Shown piece by piece: positions 26,285 to 35,595 of a DNA stretch of 64,000 nt. Each line of letters starts with the position of its first letter. Within the stretch, counting starts at the first letter, position 1. The position numbers and the translations under genes were made by a program. Location of the stretch: NCBI RefSeq assembly GCF_017114865.1, contig NZ_JADEYH010000003.1:274447-338446 (forward strand), given 5' to 3'. The notes under the pieces were generated by a model. It saw only the letters and a program-made list of their open reading frames with translations, did not search any database and was not told the DNA's origin. The DNA comes from Streptomyces verrucosisporus. Lineage in GTDB: Bacteria > Actinomycetota > Actinomycetes > Streptomycetales > Streptomycetaceae.

Positions 26285-26321
26285 CTTACGTTGTAAGTTA
26301 CGCTAGCCTTACGTCGTAAGG
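26285..26321. promoter_or_regulatory. Two TetR-type operators TTACGNNGTAA
   Basis: CTTACGTTGTAAG (26285-26297) and CCTTACGTCGTAAGG (26307-26321) have centres 23 bp apart, in the divergent promoter of the oxidoreductase and TetR genes. They suggest the regulator represses both. Confidence 0.8.
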
Positions 26322-26350
26322 TGGTCAAGCGGAGCGAGAGGAGAAGGCGG

Positions 26351-27034
26351 ATGCGCGAGACGGGAAGGGGCCGGCGCGGGGCGCCGGAGCGCACCCCGCT
26401 CAGCCGGGAGCGCGTGATCCGCGCCGCGGTTGCGGTGGCGGACGAGAGGGGGTCGGCCGCGCTCACCATGCGGGCCATCGCCGAGCCGCTGGGCGTCGAG
26501 GCGATGTCGATCTACCACCATGTGTCGGGCAAGGAGGACATCCTCGACGGCATGGTGGACGCGGTGTTCGACGAGATCGAACTGCCGCCGCGCGGCACGG
26601 ACTGGAAGAGTTCGATGCGCCGGCGCGCGGTCTCCGCCCGCGCCGTCCTCCTGCGCCACCCGTGGGCCGTCGGCCTGATGGACTCCCGCTCCCGGCCCGG
26701 CCCGGCCACCCTGCGCCACCACGACGCCGTCATCGGAGCCCTGCGCGCCGGGGGGTTCTCCGTCCGGATGGCCGCGCACGCCGTCTCACTGATCGACAGC
26801 TACCTGTACGGCTTCGTGCTCCAGGAGCTGAGCCTGCCGTTCACCGGCTCCGCCGAGCAGGAGGAGGTCGCGGGCGCGATCCTGCGCGAGATGCCCGCCG
26901 ACGCCTACCCCCACCTCGCCGAACTGGCCGCCGAGCACGTGCTGGGGCCCGGCTACGACTACGCCGGGGAGTTCGGCTTCGGCCTCGCCCTCATCCTCGA
27001 CGGCCTCCACCCGGACGAGACAACGGGCACCTGA
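26351..27034 (+). CDS. TetR/AcrR family transcriptional regulator
   Basis: 227 residues from the ATG at 26351, with GAGGAGAAGG upstream. An in-frame GTG at 26321 lies inside the operator and is less likely. [16 protein letters not shown], then [27 protein letters not shown] (two pieces). The C-terminal domain resembles TetR_C class proteins for drug or redox genes. It most likely represses itself and the divergent oxidoreductase. Confidence 0.88.
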   Translation: MRETGRGRRGAPERTPLSRERVIRAAVAVADERGSAALTMRAIAEPLGVEAMSIYHHVSGKEDILDGMVDAVFDEIELPPRGTDWKSSMRRRAVSARAVLLRHPWAVGLMDSRSRPGPATLRHHDAVIGALRAGGFSVRMAAHAVSLIDSYLYGFVLQELSLPFTGSAEQEEVAGAILREMPADAYPHLAELAAEHVLGPGYDYAGEFGFGLALILDGLHPDETTGT

Positions 27035-27052
27035 ACAGGTGCCGAACGCGGA

Positions 27053-30000
27053 CTAGTTGGCTCCTATCTTCGCCAGCAGGTCCACGATGCGCGACTGCAC
27101 CTCCGGGCTCGTGGACCTCTCCGCGAGGAAGAGGACCGTCTCGCCGGACGCCAGACCTGGCAGCTCCGCCTCGTCGATGGAGGCGGAGGTGTAGACGACG
27201 AACGGCGTGCGGTTGAGCATGCCGTTCACCCGCAGCCAGTCGATGATCCCGGCGCGGCGGCGGCGCACCTGCATCAGGTCCATCACCACCAGGTTCGGCC
27301 GGATCTGTGCCGCGAGCTGCACCGCCTCCGCGTCCGAGGGGGCGTGCGCGGTCTGCATGCCGCGCCGGCCCAGCGTCGCGGCCATGGCGTCCGCGATGGC
27401 CGCGTGCTCCTCCACCAGCAGCACCCGCGGCGGGTGCTGCTCGCTGTCGCGCGGCGCGAGGGCCTTGAGGAGCACGGCCGGGTCCGCGCCGTACGCCGCC
27501 TCGCGCGAGGCCACCCCCAGACCGGCCGTCACCAGCACCGGCACCTCGGCGGCGACGGCCGCCTGGCGCAGCGACTGCAGGGCGGTACGGGTGATGGGGC
27601 CGGTCAGCGGGTCCACGAAGAGGGCCGCCGGGTACGCCGCGATCTGGGCGTCCACCTCCTCGCGGGAGTGGACGATGACGGGGCGGTAGCCGCGGTCGGT
27701 CAGGGCCTGCTGGGTGGAGACGTCCGGCTCGGGCCACACCAACAGCCGCCGGGGGTTGTCCAGGGGCTCGGGCGGCAGCTCGTCGTCGGCCGGCAGCGGC
27801 ACCTGGCCGCTGCCGGCGGTGACCTCCACGGCGCCGCCCGGACCGTCCAGGTGCTCCGGCCCCTCGGCCCCGGCCTCGGGCGCGCCGATGGCGAACTCCC
27901 GCCCGCTGTGGGTGTGCTGGGCCGGCGGGTACTGGGGCTGCGCCTGCGGCGGTGCGGCGGCGATGGCCGCGGCGGCCGCCTCGGCGGCGCGCTCCTTCTC
28001 CGCCGGCGGGGCCGCGAGCTTGCGGCGGCGGCCCGGACCGGCACTGGTCTGCGCTGGTGTGGGGGTGGGCGTGGGTGCGGGGCCGGGCGCGGGCGCCTGG
28101 GCCGGAGGCTGCGGCGCGGGAGGAGCGGCAGGCGCGGGTGCTGCGGCGGGCGGTGCGGAAGGCGGCTGTGCCGGGGGCGAGGGCTGCTGGACCGCGTGCT
28201 GACCGGTGTGCTGCTCATCCGCCTGCCGGGCGAAGGGCACGCCCTGGCCGAGGGTGCGCACGCTGACGCCGGAGGTCTGCTCCGGCGGCGCCGCCTCGCT
28301 GCCCGGCATCGGCAGCGCACGCCGCCGCGGCGCCGCCTCGGGCGGCACCGAGCCGCCCAGGATGGGGCTGCCCGCGACCACGGTGAGGTCGGCCTGCGCG
28401 GACTGCTCGGCGCCGTCCGCACCGTTCGTGCCGCCCGCGCCGTCGTGTTCGGGGTGCTGGGCGTGTTCGGGATGCTGGGCGGGGGCGTGCTGTTCGGGCC
28501 CGGGGGCCTGCTGCTCGGCAGCGGCGGGAGCCGGCCGCGGCGTCTCCTCGGGCGGCGGTACGCGGCGGCGCCGGCCGGTCGGCCGCTCCTCCTGGACGGC
28601 CTCGGCCCCGGTCCCGGGCTGCTGGGCGGGCTGGTGCTGCACGGGCTGAGGCTGCCCGGACCGCGGCTGTACGGGCTGCAACCGCGGCTGCGCGGGCGGC
28701 TTCCCGGGCTGCGCGGCCGCCGGGTCCGCCGGGTCCGCCGGGTCCGCGGCCGGTCCCGGAGCCGGGGTCGGGCCGGGCGGCAGCGCGAACGCCGCGCGCC
28801 CCGGCGCCTGCGCGGGGGCGGCCGGGGCCGGCGCCTCGGGCCCGGCGGCGGCCCGGCGGGCCCGCCGGCCGGTGCTCTGCTGGGGGAACCGGGACAGCGC
28901 GGACGCGTCCGGGTCGTTCGGGGAAGGCCGCTGCGCCGACGGCAGCGCGTGCTCACCGCTGTTCCCGGCGCCCCCGGTGTCCTCCGCGGACTCATCGCCC
29001 TGGGCCAGCGCGCGCCGTGCCCGGCGGCGTCCGCCGCCGGGCGGAATCGCCCCGGCGCCGCTGCCGTCGTCCGGCACGGAGGTCCCCGCCGGGTCCGGGT
29101 CCGGGGCCGGGGTCGGGCCGGGCGGCAGGGCGATCGCCCCGCCACCGGCGGCCTCCGCGGCGCCCGCCGCGTGTGCCGCGGGCGTACCGCGCACCGGCTG
29201 CGACGGCACGGGCATCACCGTCGTCTCGCCCCCGCCCTGGGCGGCCCGCGCCTCCTGGTCCTCCTGGGCGGCCCGCGTGTCCAGGGAGCCCTGCGTGTCC
29301 TTCGGCCCCTGCTCCCCACGCGCCTCCTGGGCGCCCCGCTTCCTCCGTGCCGCCGCCTTCCCCGGGTCGGGGGAGCCGACCGGCACCTCCAGCACGTAGG
29401 CGCTGCCGCCCCCGGCGCCGGGCACCTGGTGGGTCTGGAGCACACCGCCGTGCCGCCGCACGATCCCGCGCACCAGCGGCTCGTGCACCGGGCTGCCGCC
29501 GCCGTACGGGCCGCGCACCTCGATGCGCACCACCTCCCCGCGCTGCGCGGCCGCGACCACGATCGTCGAGTCGCCGGAGGCGGGTCCCTGAGCGTTGCCG
29601 GTGGCGTCCACGCCGGCCACGTCCGCGACCAGATGGGCCAGCGCCTGCGCCAGCCGTACCGGGTCCACCTCCACATCGACCGGCGGGGCGTGCACCGCGA
29701 ACTGCGCGCGCCCGGGCCCGATCAGCTCGATCGCGCCCTCCACGCCGGCCGACACCACCTCGTCCAGCGGCACCGTCTCGCGCGCGAGCCGCTCGGCGCC
29801 CGCGTCCAGCCGCTGGTAGCCCAGCACGTTCTCCACGAGCGTGGTCATACGCGCGTAGCCGGCGGCCAGGTAGTGCAGCGTCTGGTTCGCCTCCGGCCAC
29901 AGCTGCCCGGCCGGATCGGCCGCCAGCCCGCCCAGTTCGCCGCGGAGCTGCTCCAGCGGCCCGCGCAGTCCGCTCTCCAGCACGGCCAGGAGCTGTTCGT

Positions 30001-30844
30001 GGCGGGCGGCGAGGGCGTCGTAGGCGGTGCGGTCGGTGAAGGCGAGCACCGCGCCGACGAGCTGGTCGCCGTCGCGCACCGGTGCGGTCGTCATGTCGAC
30101 CGGCACCGCGCGCCCGTCCTTGGTCCACAGCACCTGCCCGCGCACCCGGTGCTTGCGCCCGGAGCGCAGGCTGTCGGCGAGCGGCGTCTCCTCCCAGGGG
30201 AGCTGGCTGCCGTCGGGGCGCGAGTGGTGGACGAGCGGGTGGAGCCTCTGCCCGCCCAGCTCACCGGCCCGGTAGCCGAGGATCTGGGCCGCGGCCGGGT
30301 TGACCAGGACGACCCGGCCCTCGGTGTCCACACCCACCACGCCCTCGGCGGCGGCGCGCAGGATCATCTCGGTCTGGCGCTGCTGCCGGGCCAGCTCGGC
30401 CTCGGTGTCGACGGTGCCGGTGAGGTCGCGGACGACGAGCATGAGCAGCTCGTCGCCGGTGTAGCTGTTGCCGTGGTCGGCGAAGGCGGCCTCGAAGGAC
30501 GACTCGTAGGGGGTGCGCCCGTCCTCCAGGTTGGCGCTGGTCACCTCGACCATGAACTGCGTTCCGTCGGTGCGCCGCGCCACCATCCGCGTCGGCTTGG
30601 TGCGGGGCTGGGGGGCGTCGTCGGGGCGGCGCATCGAGCCGGGGATCAGCTTGGAGTCGAAGTCCGGGAGCAGATCGAGCAGTCCGCGCCCGACCAGGGC
30701 GGTGCCCGGCGACTCGAAGACCTCCAGGGCGATGCTGTTGGCGTTGACGACCGTGCCGTTGCAGTTCACGAGGAGCAACGCGTCCGGCAGTGCGTCGAGT
30801 ATGGCTGCGAGGCGAGCAGCGCCTCGGGATGGCCTGCTGCTCAC
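27053..30844 (-). CDS. Large PAS-PAS-pseudokinase-receiver hybrid protein
   Basis: 1263 residues from the GTG at 30844 (GGAGG 10 nt upstream). PAS 1 at about 10-140 (ALPDALLLVNCNGTVVNANS), PAS 2 at about 165-285 (GVVGVDTEGRVVLVNPAAAQ). The dimerisation helix reads ESGLRGPLEQL, so the usual phospho-accepting His is a Ser; the N-box is degraded (HLVADVAGV) although RHGG and GAGGGSAYVLEVP remain. A 500-residue Pro/Ala/Gln-rich linker follows. The C-terminus holds two receiver-like domains; the second has Asp in VVMDLM. It is probably a signalling scaffold, not an active kinase. Confidence 0.78.
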   Translation of the reverse strand: MSSRPSRGAARLAAILDALPDALLLVNCNGTVVNANSIALEVFESPGTALVGRGLLDLLPDFDSKLIPGSMRRPDDAPQPRTKPTRMVARRTDGTQFMVEVTSANLEDGRTPYESSFEAAFADHGNSYTGDELLMLVVRDLTGTVDTEAELARQQRQTEMILRAAAEGVVGVDTEGRVVLVNPAAAQILGYRAGELGGQRLHPLVHHSRPDGSQLPWEETPLADSLRSGRKHRVRGQVLWTKDGRAVPVDMTTAPVRDGDQLVGAVLAFTDRTAYDALAARHEQLLAVLESGLRGPLEQLRGELGGLAADPAGQLWPEANQTLHYLAAGYARMTTLVENVLGYQRLDAGAERLARETVPLDEVVSAGVEGAIELIGPGRAQFAVHAPPVDVEVDPVRLAQALAHLVADVAGVDATGNAQGPASGDSTIVVAAAQRGEVVRIEVRGPYGGGSPVHEPLVRGIVRRHGGVLQTHQVPGAGGGSAYVLEVPVGSPDPGKAAARRKRGAQEARGEQGPKDTQGSLDTRAAQEDQEARAAQGGGETTVMPVPSQPVRGTPAAHAAGAAEAAGGGAIALPPGPTPAPDPDPAGTSVPDDGSGAGAIPPGGGRRRARRALAQGDESAEDTGGAGNSGEHALPSAQRPSPNDPDASALSRFPQQSTGRRARRAAAGPEAPAPAAPAQAPGRAAFALPPGPTPAPGPAADPADPADPAAAQPGKPPAQPRLQPVQPRSGQPQPVQHQPAQQPGTGAEAVQEERPTGRRRRVPPPEETPRPAPAAAEQQAPGPEQHAPAQHPEHAQHPEHDGAGGTNGADGAEQSAQADLTVVAGSPILGGSVPPEAAPRRRALPMPGSEAAPPEQTSGVSVRTLGQGVPFARQADEQHTGQHAVQQPSPPAQPPSAPPAAAPAPAAPPAPQPPAQAPAPGPAPTPTPTPAQTSAGPGRRRKLAAPPAEKERAAEAAAAAIAAAPPQAQPQYPPAQHTHSGREFAIGAPEAGAEGPEHLDGPGGAVEVTAGSGQVPLPADDELPPEPLDNPRRLLVWPEPDVSTQQALTDRGYRPVIVHSREEVDAQIAAYPAALFVDPLTGPITRTALQSLRQAAVAAEVPVLVTAGLGVASREAAYGADPAVLLKALAPRDSEQHPPRVLLVEEHAAIADAMAATLGRRGMQTAHAPSDAEAVQLAAQIRPNLVVMDLMQVRRRRAGIIDWLRVNGMLNRTPFVVYTSASIDEAELPGLASGETVLFLAERSTSPEVQSRIVDLLAKIGAN

Positions 30845-31042
30845 GACGACGCATCCTCCCTGCTGACCAGCTGGTGCACCGTGGCAGCGCCGGGACCGGG
30901 CCGGGACCGGGGACCGGTGCGCCGCCCTTCCGCGCGTGCCACTTGAGGGGAAGTCTACGGCCAGCGATGGCGGAAGCCACGGCGGATGCGTGGGGAGGGT
31001 GCGGAGAACGCGGGCCCGGGCGGGGCCCGCGTATGACGTCCG

Positions 31043-31645
31043 TCACTTCACCGGTTCCGCCGGGAGTGTCTCCGGGGAGTCCGCCGGGAGGTCCTGCGCG
31101 AGCTCCCGCGGGCCGGGGAGGGCGGGCACGAGGGCGTCCCAGCGGGCGATCTCGCAGCCGTCCGTGCGCCGGAACGAGGCGTCCACCCGCTGCCCGTGCC
31201 ACACCCCGGTGATGCGGGCGGTGGCCTGACCGCCGTGGATCTGGGCGCACATCGCGTCCGCGGGGACGGGCCGCCAGGGGTCGCGCGGCCCCTGGGAGGC
31301 CCGGTCGACGGCGTCGCAGGCGGCGATGGCCTCGGGGTGGCTGCCGCCGGCGGGGTGGCAGTCGAGGGTGTGCGTCCGTCTGGTCGGAGCCCCGCCCCCG
31401 CGTGCCCCGCGCGGCGCCGTGTGCGGTGCCGCGACGCCGTCCGGGGAGGCGGAGACGGTGATGGTGAGCTGGTCCTGCCGGGCTGCCGGCATGACGGGCT
31501 CAGGCATGGGCATGGGCGCGGGCCAGGGGCGTGCGGAGGCGGAGACCGGCGCGGTGGCGGGGTCGGAGGCGGCGGAGGCGGGGGCGAGCACGGTGGCGAG
31601 TACGGCGGCCCCGGTGAGGACTGCGGCGGTACGGCGGCGTGGCAT
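31043..31645 (-). CDS. Subtilisin inhibitor-like (SSI) secreted protease inhibitor
   Basis: 200 residues from the ATG at 31645, with AGGAG 5 nt upstream. Signal peptide MPRRRTAAVLTGAAVLATVL followed by an Ala-rich cleavage region. The mature SSI fold shows LDCHPAGGSHPEAIAAC, AMCAQIHGG and GVWHGQRV, ending in DGCEIARWDAL; four Cys make the two family disulfides. Aligned to SSI (Cys-Pro-Met|Val), the reactive bond is Cys-Ala-Gln|Ile, so P1 is Gln, unlike the usual Met, Lys or Arg. A Pro-rich insert follows the signal peptide and there is a 25-residue C-terminal tail. Confidence 0.85.
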   Translation of the reverse strand: MPRRRTAAVLTGAAVLATVLAPASAASDPATAPVSASARPWPAPMPMPEPVMPAARQDQLTITVSASPDGVAAPHTAPRGARGGGAPTRRTHTLDCHPAGGSHPEAIAACDAVDRASQGPRDPWRPVPADAMCAQIHGGQATARITGVWHGQRVDASFRRTDGCEIARWDALVPALPGPRELAQDLPADSPETLPAEPVK

Positions 31646-31890
31646 GGCGGCTCCTGCGAAGGTGTGGTGCGGGCGGACCCGCGCGACTGCGGGTTCTTCC
31701 CTCCCCCTTCCAACGCGCCGCCGCGCACGCCGTTGCGCACCTCCACCCGCCCGCCGCACCACCCGTGCCGCCACCAGGGGCAAAGCCCTTTGCCGCAGGA
31801 CCCGCCAGCCGGGTAACGTAGGCTCCGATTGGAGACAGCCCCCGGGCTGTGCCATCATCAGCACACACGTCGCGGTGACGCGGCGCGTGG

Positions 31891-31981
31891 GGAGGCTTCG
31901 CCTAGTCTGGTCTATGGCGCCGCACTGCTAATGCGGTTTGGGCCTTAAAGCCCATCGAGGGTTCAAATCCCTCAGCCTCCG
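31891..31981 (+). tRNA. tRNA-Ser(GCU)
   Basis: A 91-nt class II tRNA with acceptor GGAGGCT/AGCCTCC, anticodon stem CCGCA/TGCGG, loop CTGCTAA (GCT at 31927-31929), a long variable arm and GGTTCAAATCC. Confidence 0.97.
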
Positions 31982-32001
31982 CTTCGATCATCACGATCAC
32001 C

Positions 32002-32030
32002 GAAGCCCCGGCCCGTGCGGCCGGGGCTTC
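32002..32030 (+). terminator. Hairpin after tRNA-Ser(GCU)
   Basis: GAAGCCCCGGCC and its exact complement (32002-32013, 32019-32030) around a 5-nt loop, followed by TTCC. Confidence 0.85.
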
Positions 32031-32197
32031 TTCCGTCCCGGGGTCGCCGACGGGGCCGCGGCGGAGGGCGCGAGCGCCTTCCGTAGGGCATCTCCGCAGC
32101 TCAGGTGGGGTTGACCGAATGGATTTCACCTCTGGGCGGAGGTCATGTAATGTTGTTCCCGCAACGCCGACCGGCGAGAGGAAAGCCGGGAAGCCAA

Positions 32198-32270
32198 GCG
32201 CTCGTAGCTTAACGGATAGAGCATCTGACTACGGATCAGAAGGTTGCAGGTTCGAATCCTGCCGAGCGCG
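32198..32270 (+). tRNA. tRNA-Arg(ACG)
   Basis: A 73-nt tRNA with acceptor GCGCTCG/CGAGCGC and discriminator G, anticodon stem TCTGA/TCAGA, loop CTACGGA (ACG at 32231-32233) and GGTTCGAATCC. Confidence 0.97.
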
Positions 32271-32280
32271 CAACAGGTGA

Positions 32281-32308
32281 GAGGCCCCGCCGGATACGGC
32301 GGGGCCTC
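32281..32308 (+). terminator. Hairpin after tRNA-Arg
   Basis: GAGGCCCCGCCG (32281-32292) and its complement (32297-32308) around GATA, followed by TTCTGT. Confidence 0.9.
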
Positions 32309-32403
32309 TTCTGTATGTGCCGGGCCGTGGTGGCGTGGGCCTGCGGTAGCCCACCGGGAGGCAGTCGTTCACCCGGAACGGGGATTTGTCGTACCGCGAT
32401 GTT

Positions 32404-32988
32404 TCACGGGAAACATTCGTCCCCGTCCAGCGGGCCGGGCCGGGCGAGGGTGCGCCGGAGGCGTTCGAAGGCCGTGGGGCCCGTGTGGTGCGTGAGGGCA
32501 TCGCGAATCCGCAGGGCGCACTCAGCCGGGCTCGCGGTCGTGGTGTCGCACTCGGTGTCGTAGACGCCGTGGGCGTGCACGAGACCCAGTTGATGTTCTG
32601 CCAGGCCGGGCGGACGGTCGCCGCGAGCCCTCTCGCGCCGTCGCAACTCCTCCGGGGAGCAGTGCACACCGACGAGGAGGACGTTCCGCGGCTCGAACAG
32701 GGCGAGGCAGTCCAGCAGCCGCCACCGTTCACTCAGGACGTGGTCGACCAGGATGTCGTTTCCGGCCGAGGCCATACCGGCGACCGCCCGGTGAAACCCC
32801 TCCCAGGTGCGTCTGAGGACGGCCGGCAGTTCGGCCGGGTCCATCTCCTTCTTGGTCCGCATCCCGTGGAAGGCGTCCACGGGCATGTGGAACCAGGAAC
32901 CGTCGAGGAGCTGGAGGAGCTCCGTGGCGATGCTCGACTTTCCGGAGCTGGAGGTGCCGTTCAGGAAGACGATTCTTCCGCTGTCCAT
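32404..32988 (-). CDS. Chloramphenicol phosphotransferase-like P-loop kinase
   Basis: 194 residues from the ATG at 32988. Walker A is IVFLNGTSSSGKSSIATELL, and the catalytic Asp region is HMPVDAFHGM, as in the CPT family that phosphorylates the 3'-hydroxyl of chloramphenicol. A basic lid segment ELRRRERARGDRPPG follows. Many Streptomyces carry such genes without chloramphenicol production, so the natural substrate is open. It lies just upstream of an MFS exporter gene in the same direction. Confidence 0.8.
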   Translation of the reverse strand: MDSGRIVFLNGTSSSGKSSIATELLQLLDGSWFHMPVDAFHGMRTKKEMDPAELPAVLRRTWEGFHRAVAGMASAGNDILVDHVLSERWRLLDCLALFEPRNVLLVGVHCSPEELRRRERARGDRPPGLAEHQLGLVHAHGVYDTECDTTTASPAECALRIRDALTHHTGPTAFERLRRTLARPGPLDGDECFP

Positions 32989-33053
32989 GGGGTGATCATG
33001 CCCCACAGGCCGGAATCGCGGGTGTGGTTCCGGCCTGTGGGGGGCATTGGGGG

Positions 33054-34703
33054 TCAGGCGGAGGGGCCGGGGTCGGCGGCGGTGGGCGCAGTCGGCTGCC
33101 GCTCCTGCTTCCCGGCGTCGGTCCGCTCGTCGAGCCGGGTGCGCAGCGGCACCTCCTTGACGAACAGCACCAGCAGCAGCGCGATCACCGCCATCGGTGC
33201 GGCGTAGAGGTAGATGTCGGCCACGCCGTGGCCGTACGCGCTCTCGACGACCGTGCGGACCGGGCCGGGGAGGGCGTCCAGGTCCGGGATGGCGCTGCCG
33301 TTGCCACCGGTCGCGCCCTCGGGCCTGACGCCCAGCTTCGTCATGCCGTCGGTGACGTAGTCGGTGATGCGGTGGGCGAGCACCGCGCCCAGCACCGAGA
33401 CGCCGACCGCGCCGCCGAGGGAGCGGAAGAAGGCGAGCACGGAGCTGGCCGCGCCCAGCTCCGAGAGGGCGACCTGGTTCTGGGTGGCCAGGACGAGGTT
33501 CTGCATCATCATGCCGACGCCGGCGCCCAGCAGCGCCATGAAGACCGCGATCCGCCAGTACGGGGTGTCGTACCGCATCGTGCCGAGCAGGCCGAGCCCG
33601 GCCGTCAGCAGAACGGAGCCGGCCACCAGCCACACCTTCCAGCGGCCGGTGCGGGTGATGACCAGACCGGAGACGGTGGAGGAGACGAACAGCCCGCCGA
33701 TCATCGGGATGGTCAGCACGCCGGACATCGTGGGCGACTCGCCGCGGGCGAGCTGGAAGTACTGGCTGAGGAAGACGGTCGCGCCGAACATCGCGATGCC
33801 GACGAAGAGCGAGGCCAGCGCGGTGAGCGTGATCGTGCGGTTGCGGAACAGCCCCAGCGGGATGATCGGCTCGGCGGCGCGCGACTCGGTGACGACGAAG
33901 GCCAGGATCAGCAGGAGCGAGGTGCCGACCATCGTGTACGTCTGCCAGGACAGCCAGTCGTAGCTGTTCCCGGCCAGTGTCACCCATATCAGCAGCAGGG
34001 AGACGGCGGCGGTGATCTGGGAGGCGCCCAGCCAGTCCACCTTCACGTTCTCCCGCTTCACCACGGGCAGGTGCAGCGTCTTGCGGAGCACGACCAGGGC
34101 GAGGACGGCGAAGGGCACGCCGACGTAGAAGCACCAGCGCCAGCCGAGCCAGGAGGTGTCGGTGATCACGCCGCCGAGCAGCGGCCCGCCGACGGTGGCG
34201 ACGGCGAAGGTCGCGCCCAGGTAGCCGCTGTAGCGGCCGCGCTCACGCGGGGGGATCATCGCGGCGATGATGATCTGGGACAGTGCGGCCAGGCCGCCCG
34301 CGCCCAGGCCCTGCACCGCCCGGAAGGCGATCAGGGTGCCGGTGTCCTGGGCCAGGCCGGCCCCGGCGGAGGCCAGGACGAAGAGCGCCAGCGCCGACTG
34401 CACCAGCAGTTTCTTGCTGTAGAGGTCGGCGAGCTTGCCCCACAGCGGGGTGGAGGCGGTCATGGTCAGCAGCGCCGCCGTGACCACCCAGGTGTACGCG
34501 CTCTGGCTGCCGCCCAGGTCCGAGATGATCCGGGGGAGGGCGTTGGAGACGACCGTCGAGGACAGGACGGAGACGAACATGCCGAGCAGCAGACCGGACA
34601 GCGCCTCCATGATCTGGCGGTGCGTCATGGGCACCTGCTCGGCACCTGGGGAGGGACGGTCGCTCTCGCCCTTGAGCGCCTTTGAAGGTGTGGACGTTGC
34701 CAT
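33054..34703 (-). CDS. DHA2-type MFS multidrug transporter (14 TMS)
   Basis: 549 residues from the ATG at 34703. Fourteen hydrophobic segments; TM1 LSGLLLGMFVSVLSSTVVSN, motif A GKLADLYSKKLL, motif C-like GATFAVATVGGPLLGG. DHA2 exporters use the proton gradient to expel drugs or dyes. The C-terminal tail is Glu/Lys-rich. The MarR-type gene lies 176 bp upstream in the same direction and may control it. Confidence 0.92.
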   Translation of the reverse strand: MATSTPSKALKGESDRPSPGAEQVPMTHRQIMEALSGLLLGMFVSVLSSTVVSNALPRIISDLGGSQSAYTWVVTAALLTMTASTPLWGKLADLYSKKLLVQSALALFVLASAGAGLAQDTGTLIAFRAVQGLGAGGLAALSQIIIAAMIPPRERGRYSGYLGATFAVATVGGPLLGGVITDTSWLGWRWCFYVGVPFAVLALVVLRKTLHLPVVKRENVKVDWLGASQITAAVSLLLIWVTLAGNSYDWLSWQTYTMVGTSLLLILAFVVTESRAAEPIIPLGLFRNRTITLTALASLFVGIAMFGATVFLSQYFQLARGESPTMSGVLTIPMIGGLFVSSTVSGLVITRTGRWKVWLVAGSVLLTAGLGLLGTMRYDTPYWRIAVFMALLGAGVGMMMQNLVLATQNQVALSELGAASSVLAFFRSLGGAVGVSVLGAVLAHRITDYVTDGMTKLGVRPEGATGGNGSAIPDLDALPGPVRTVVESAYGHGVADIYLYAAPMAVIALLLVLFVKEVPLRTRLDERTDAGKQERQPTAPTAADPGPSA

Positions 34704-34879
34704 GCGCTCCTTGCTTTCCGTGTCTCTTCCGGCGTCGGGCGGCGTGTCCGGCACGCCGTGGGGCCGCGGCCCGGACGGCTGCGCCCGGGCACGGCGGTGC
34801 GGCCTCGGTGGTGCGGGCCCGGCGGTACGTGCGGTGCTCGGAGTGTGCCGGGGGCAGTGTGTACGGGGTGTGCGGTCGG

Positions 34880-35380
34880 TCAGTCCTGTGCGGCGGCCGC
34901 GCGGTCCGGTGGGAGGGGACGGGCGCCGCGGGGGGCGGTACGGCAGCCGCAGCCGCAGTCGCCGAAGCTCGCCCGCAGTCCCGCCAGCAGCTCGGTGAGA
35001 CGGGCCACGTCCTCCTGCGGCCAGTCGCCGAGGAGGTGCGCGAGCGTCTCGCTGGTACGGCGGTGCATCTCGGCCAGCATCTCCTGGCCGCTTCCGGTCA
35101 GCCGCAGCAGCCGGACACGGCCGTCGAGGGGGTCGGGCCTGCGGTCGACCCAGCCGCGCTCGACGGCGTACGCGACATGGCGGCTGGTGACGGACATGTC
35201 GATGGCCATCAGGTCGGCGAGCCGTGTCATCCGCATCTCGCCGTGCCGCCCCAGCAGGGTCAGCACGACGGCCGGTGCGGGCGGGCAGTCGTGCGGCAGA
35301 TTGCGGGCCAGCTCGCGCCGGACGGTGCCGACGGAGCCGAGTTCCCGGGCCAGGTCCTCGTAGGGGGTGTGTGCCGTCAC
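34880..35380 (-). CDS. MarR family transcriptional regulator
   Basis: 166 residues from the GTG at 35380, with GGAGG 7 nt upstream. Winged helix: MRMTRLADLMAIDMSVTSRH, then AVERGWVDRRPDPLDGRVRLLRLTGSG in parts. The C-terminus has an odd CGCGC cluster (residues about 140-146) that could bind metal or sense redox. It stands upstream of an MFS exporter, the usual local pairing. Confidence 0.88.
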   Translation of the reverse strand: MTAHTPYEDLARELGSVGTVRRELARNLPHDCPPAPAVVLTLLGRHGEMRMTRLADLMAIDMSVTSRHVAYAVERGWVDRRPDPLDGRVRLLRLTGSGQEMLAEMHRRTSETLAHLLGDWPQEDVARLTELLAGLRASFGDCGCGCRTAPRGARPLPPDRAAAAQD

Positions 35381-35412
35381 CCGGGTCCTCCTCCTCGCGT
35401 CCGCAGAAATCG

Positions 35413-35449
35413 TTGCTCAATGCAAGCGTATGTTCGTTGGTTGCCGCAA
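35413..35449. promoter_or_regulatory. MarR-type operator half-sites
   Basis: TTGCTCAATGCAA (35413-35425) and TTGCCGCAA (35441-35449) are inverted TTGC/GCAA repeats 33 bp upstream of the MarR gene start, a plausible autoregulatory site. Confidence 0.55.
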
Positions 35450-35595
35450 GCAAATGAATTCGGGCGTGAGGGGGCAAACACTTCCCCAAGAAAGGGTGCG
35501 TCCCGCGCCAAGCCCCGCGGTGGCCGCCGTGCGGACGGGTCGGGGACGTGACCGGGGGTGACCGGCGACCGGCCTGTTCGCTAGGGTCCGGAGGC

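Noticed and set aside
27344..30946. 1200-codon open frame antisense to the PAS/receiver gene
   Set aside because: It is a compositional shadow of the real gene; the sequence is Arg/Gly/Leu-rich without domains.
32404..32988. CPT-like gene as proof of chloramphenicol biosynthesis or resistance
   Set aside because: No chloramphenicol pathway genes are present; homologues are widespread as kinases of unknown substrate.
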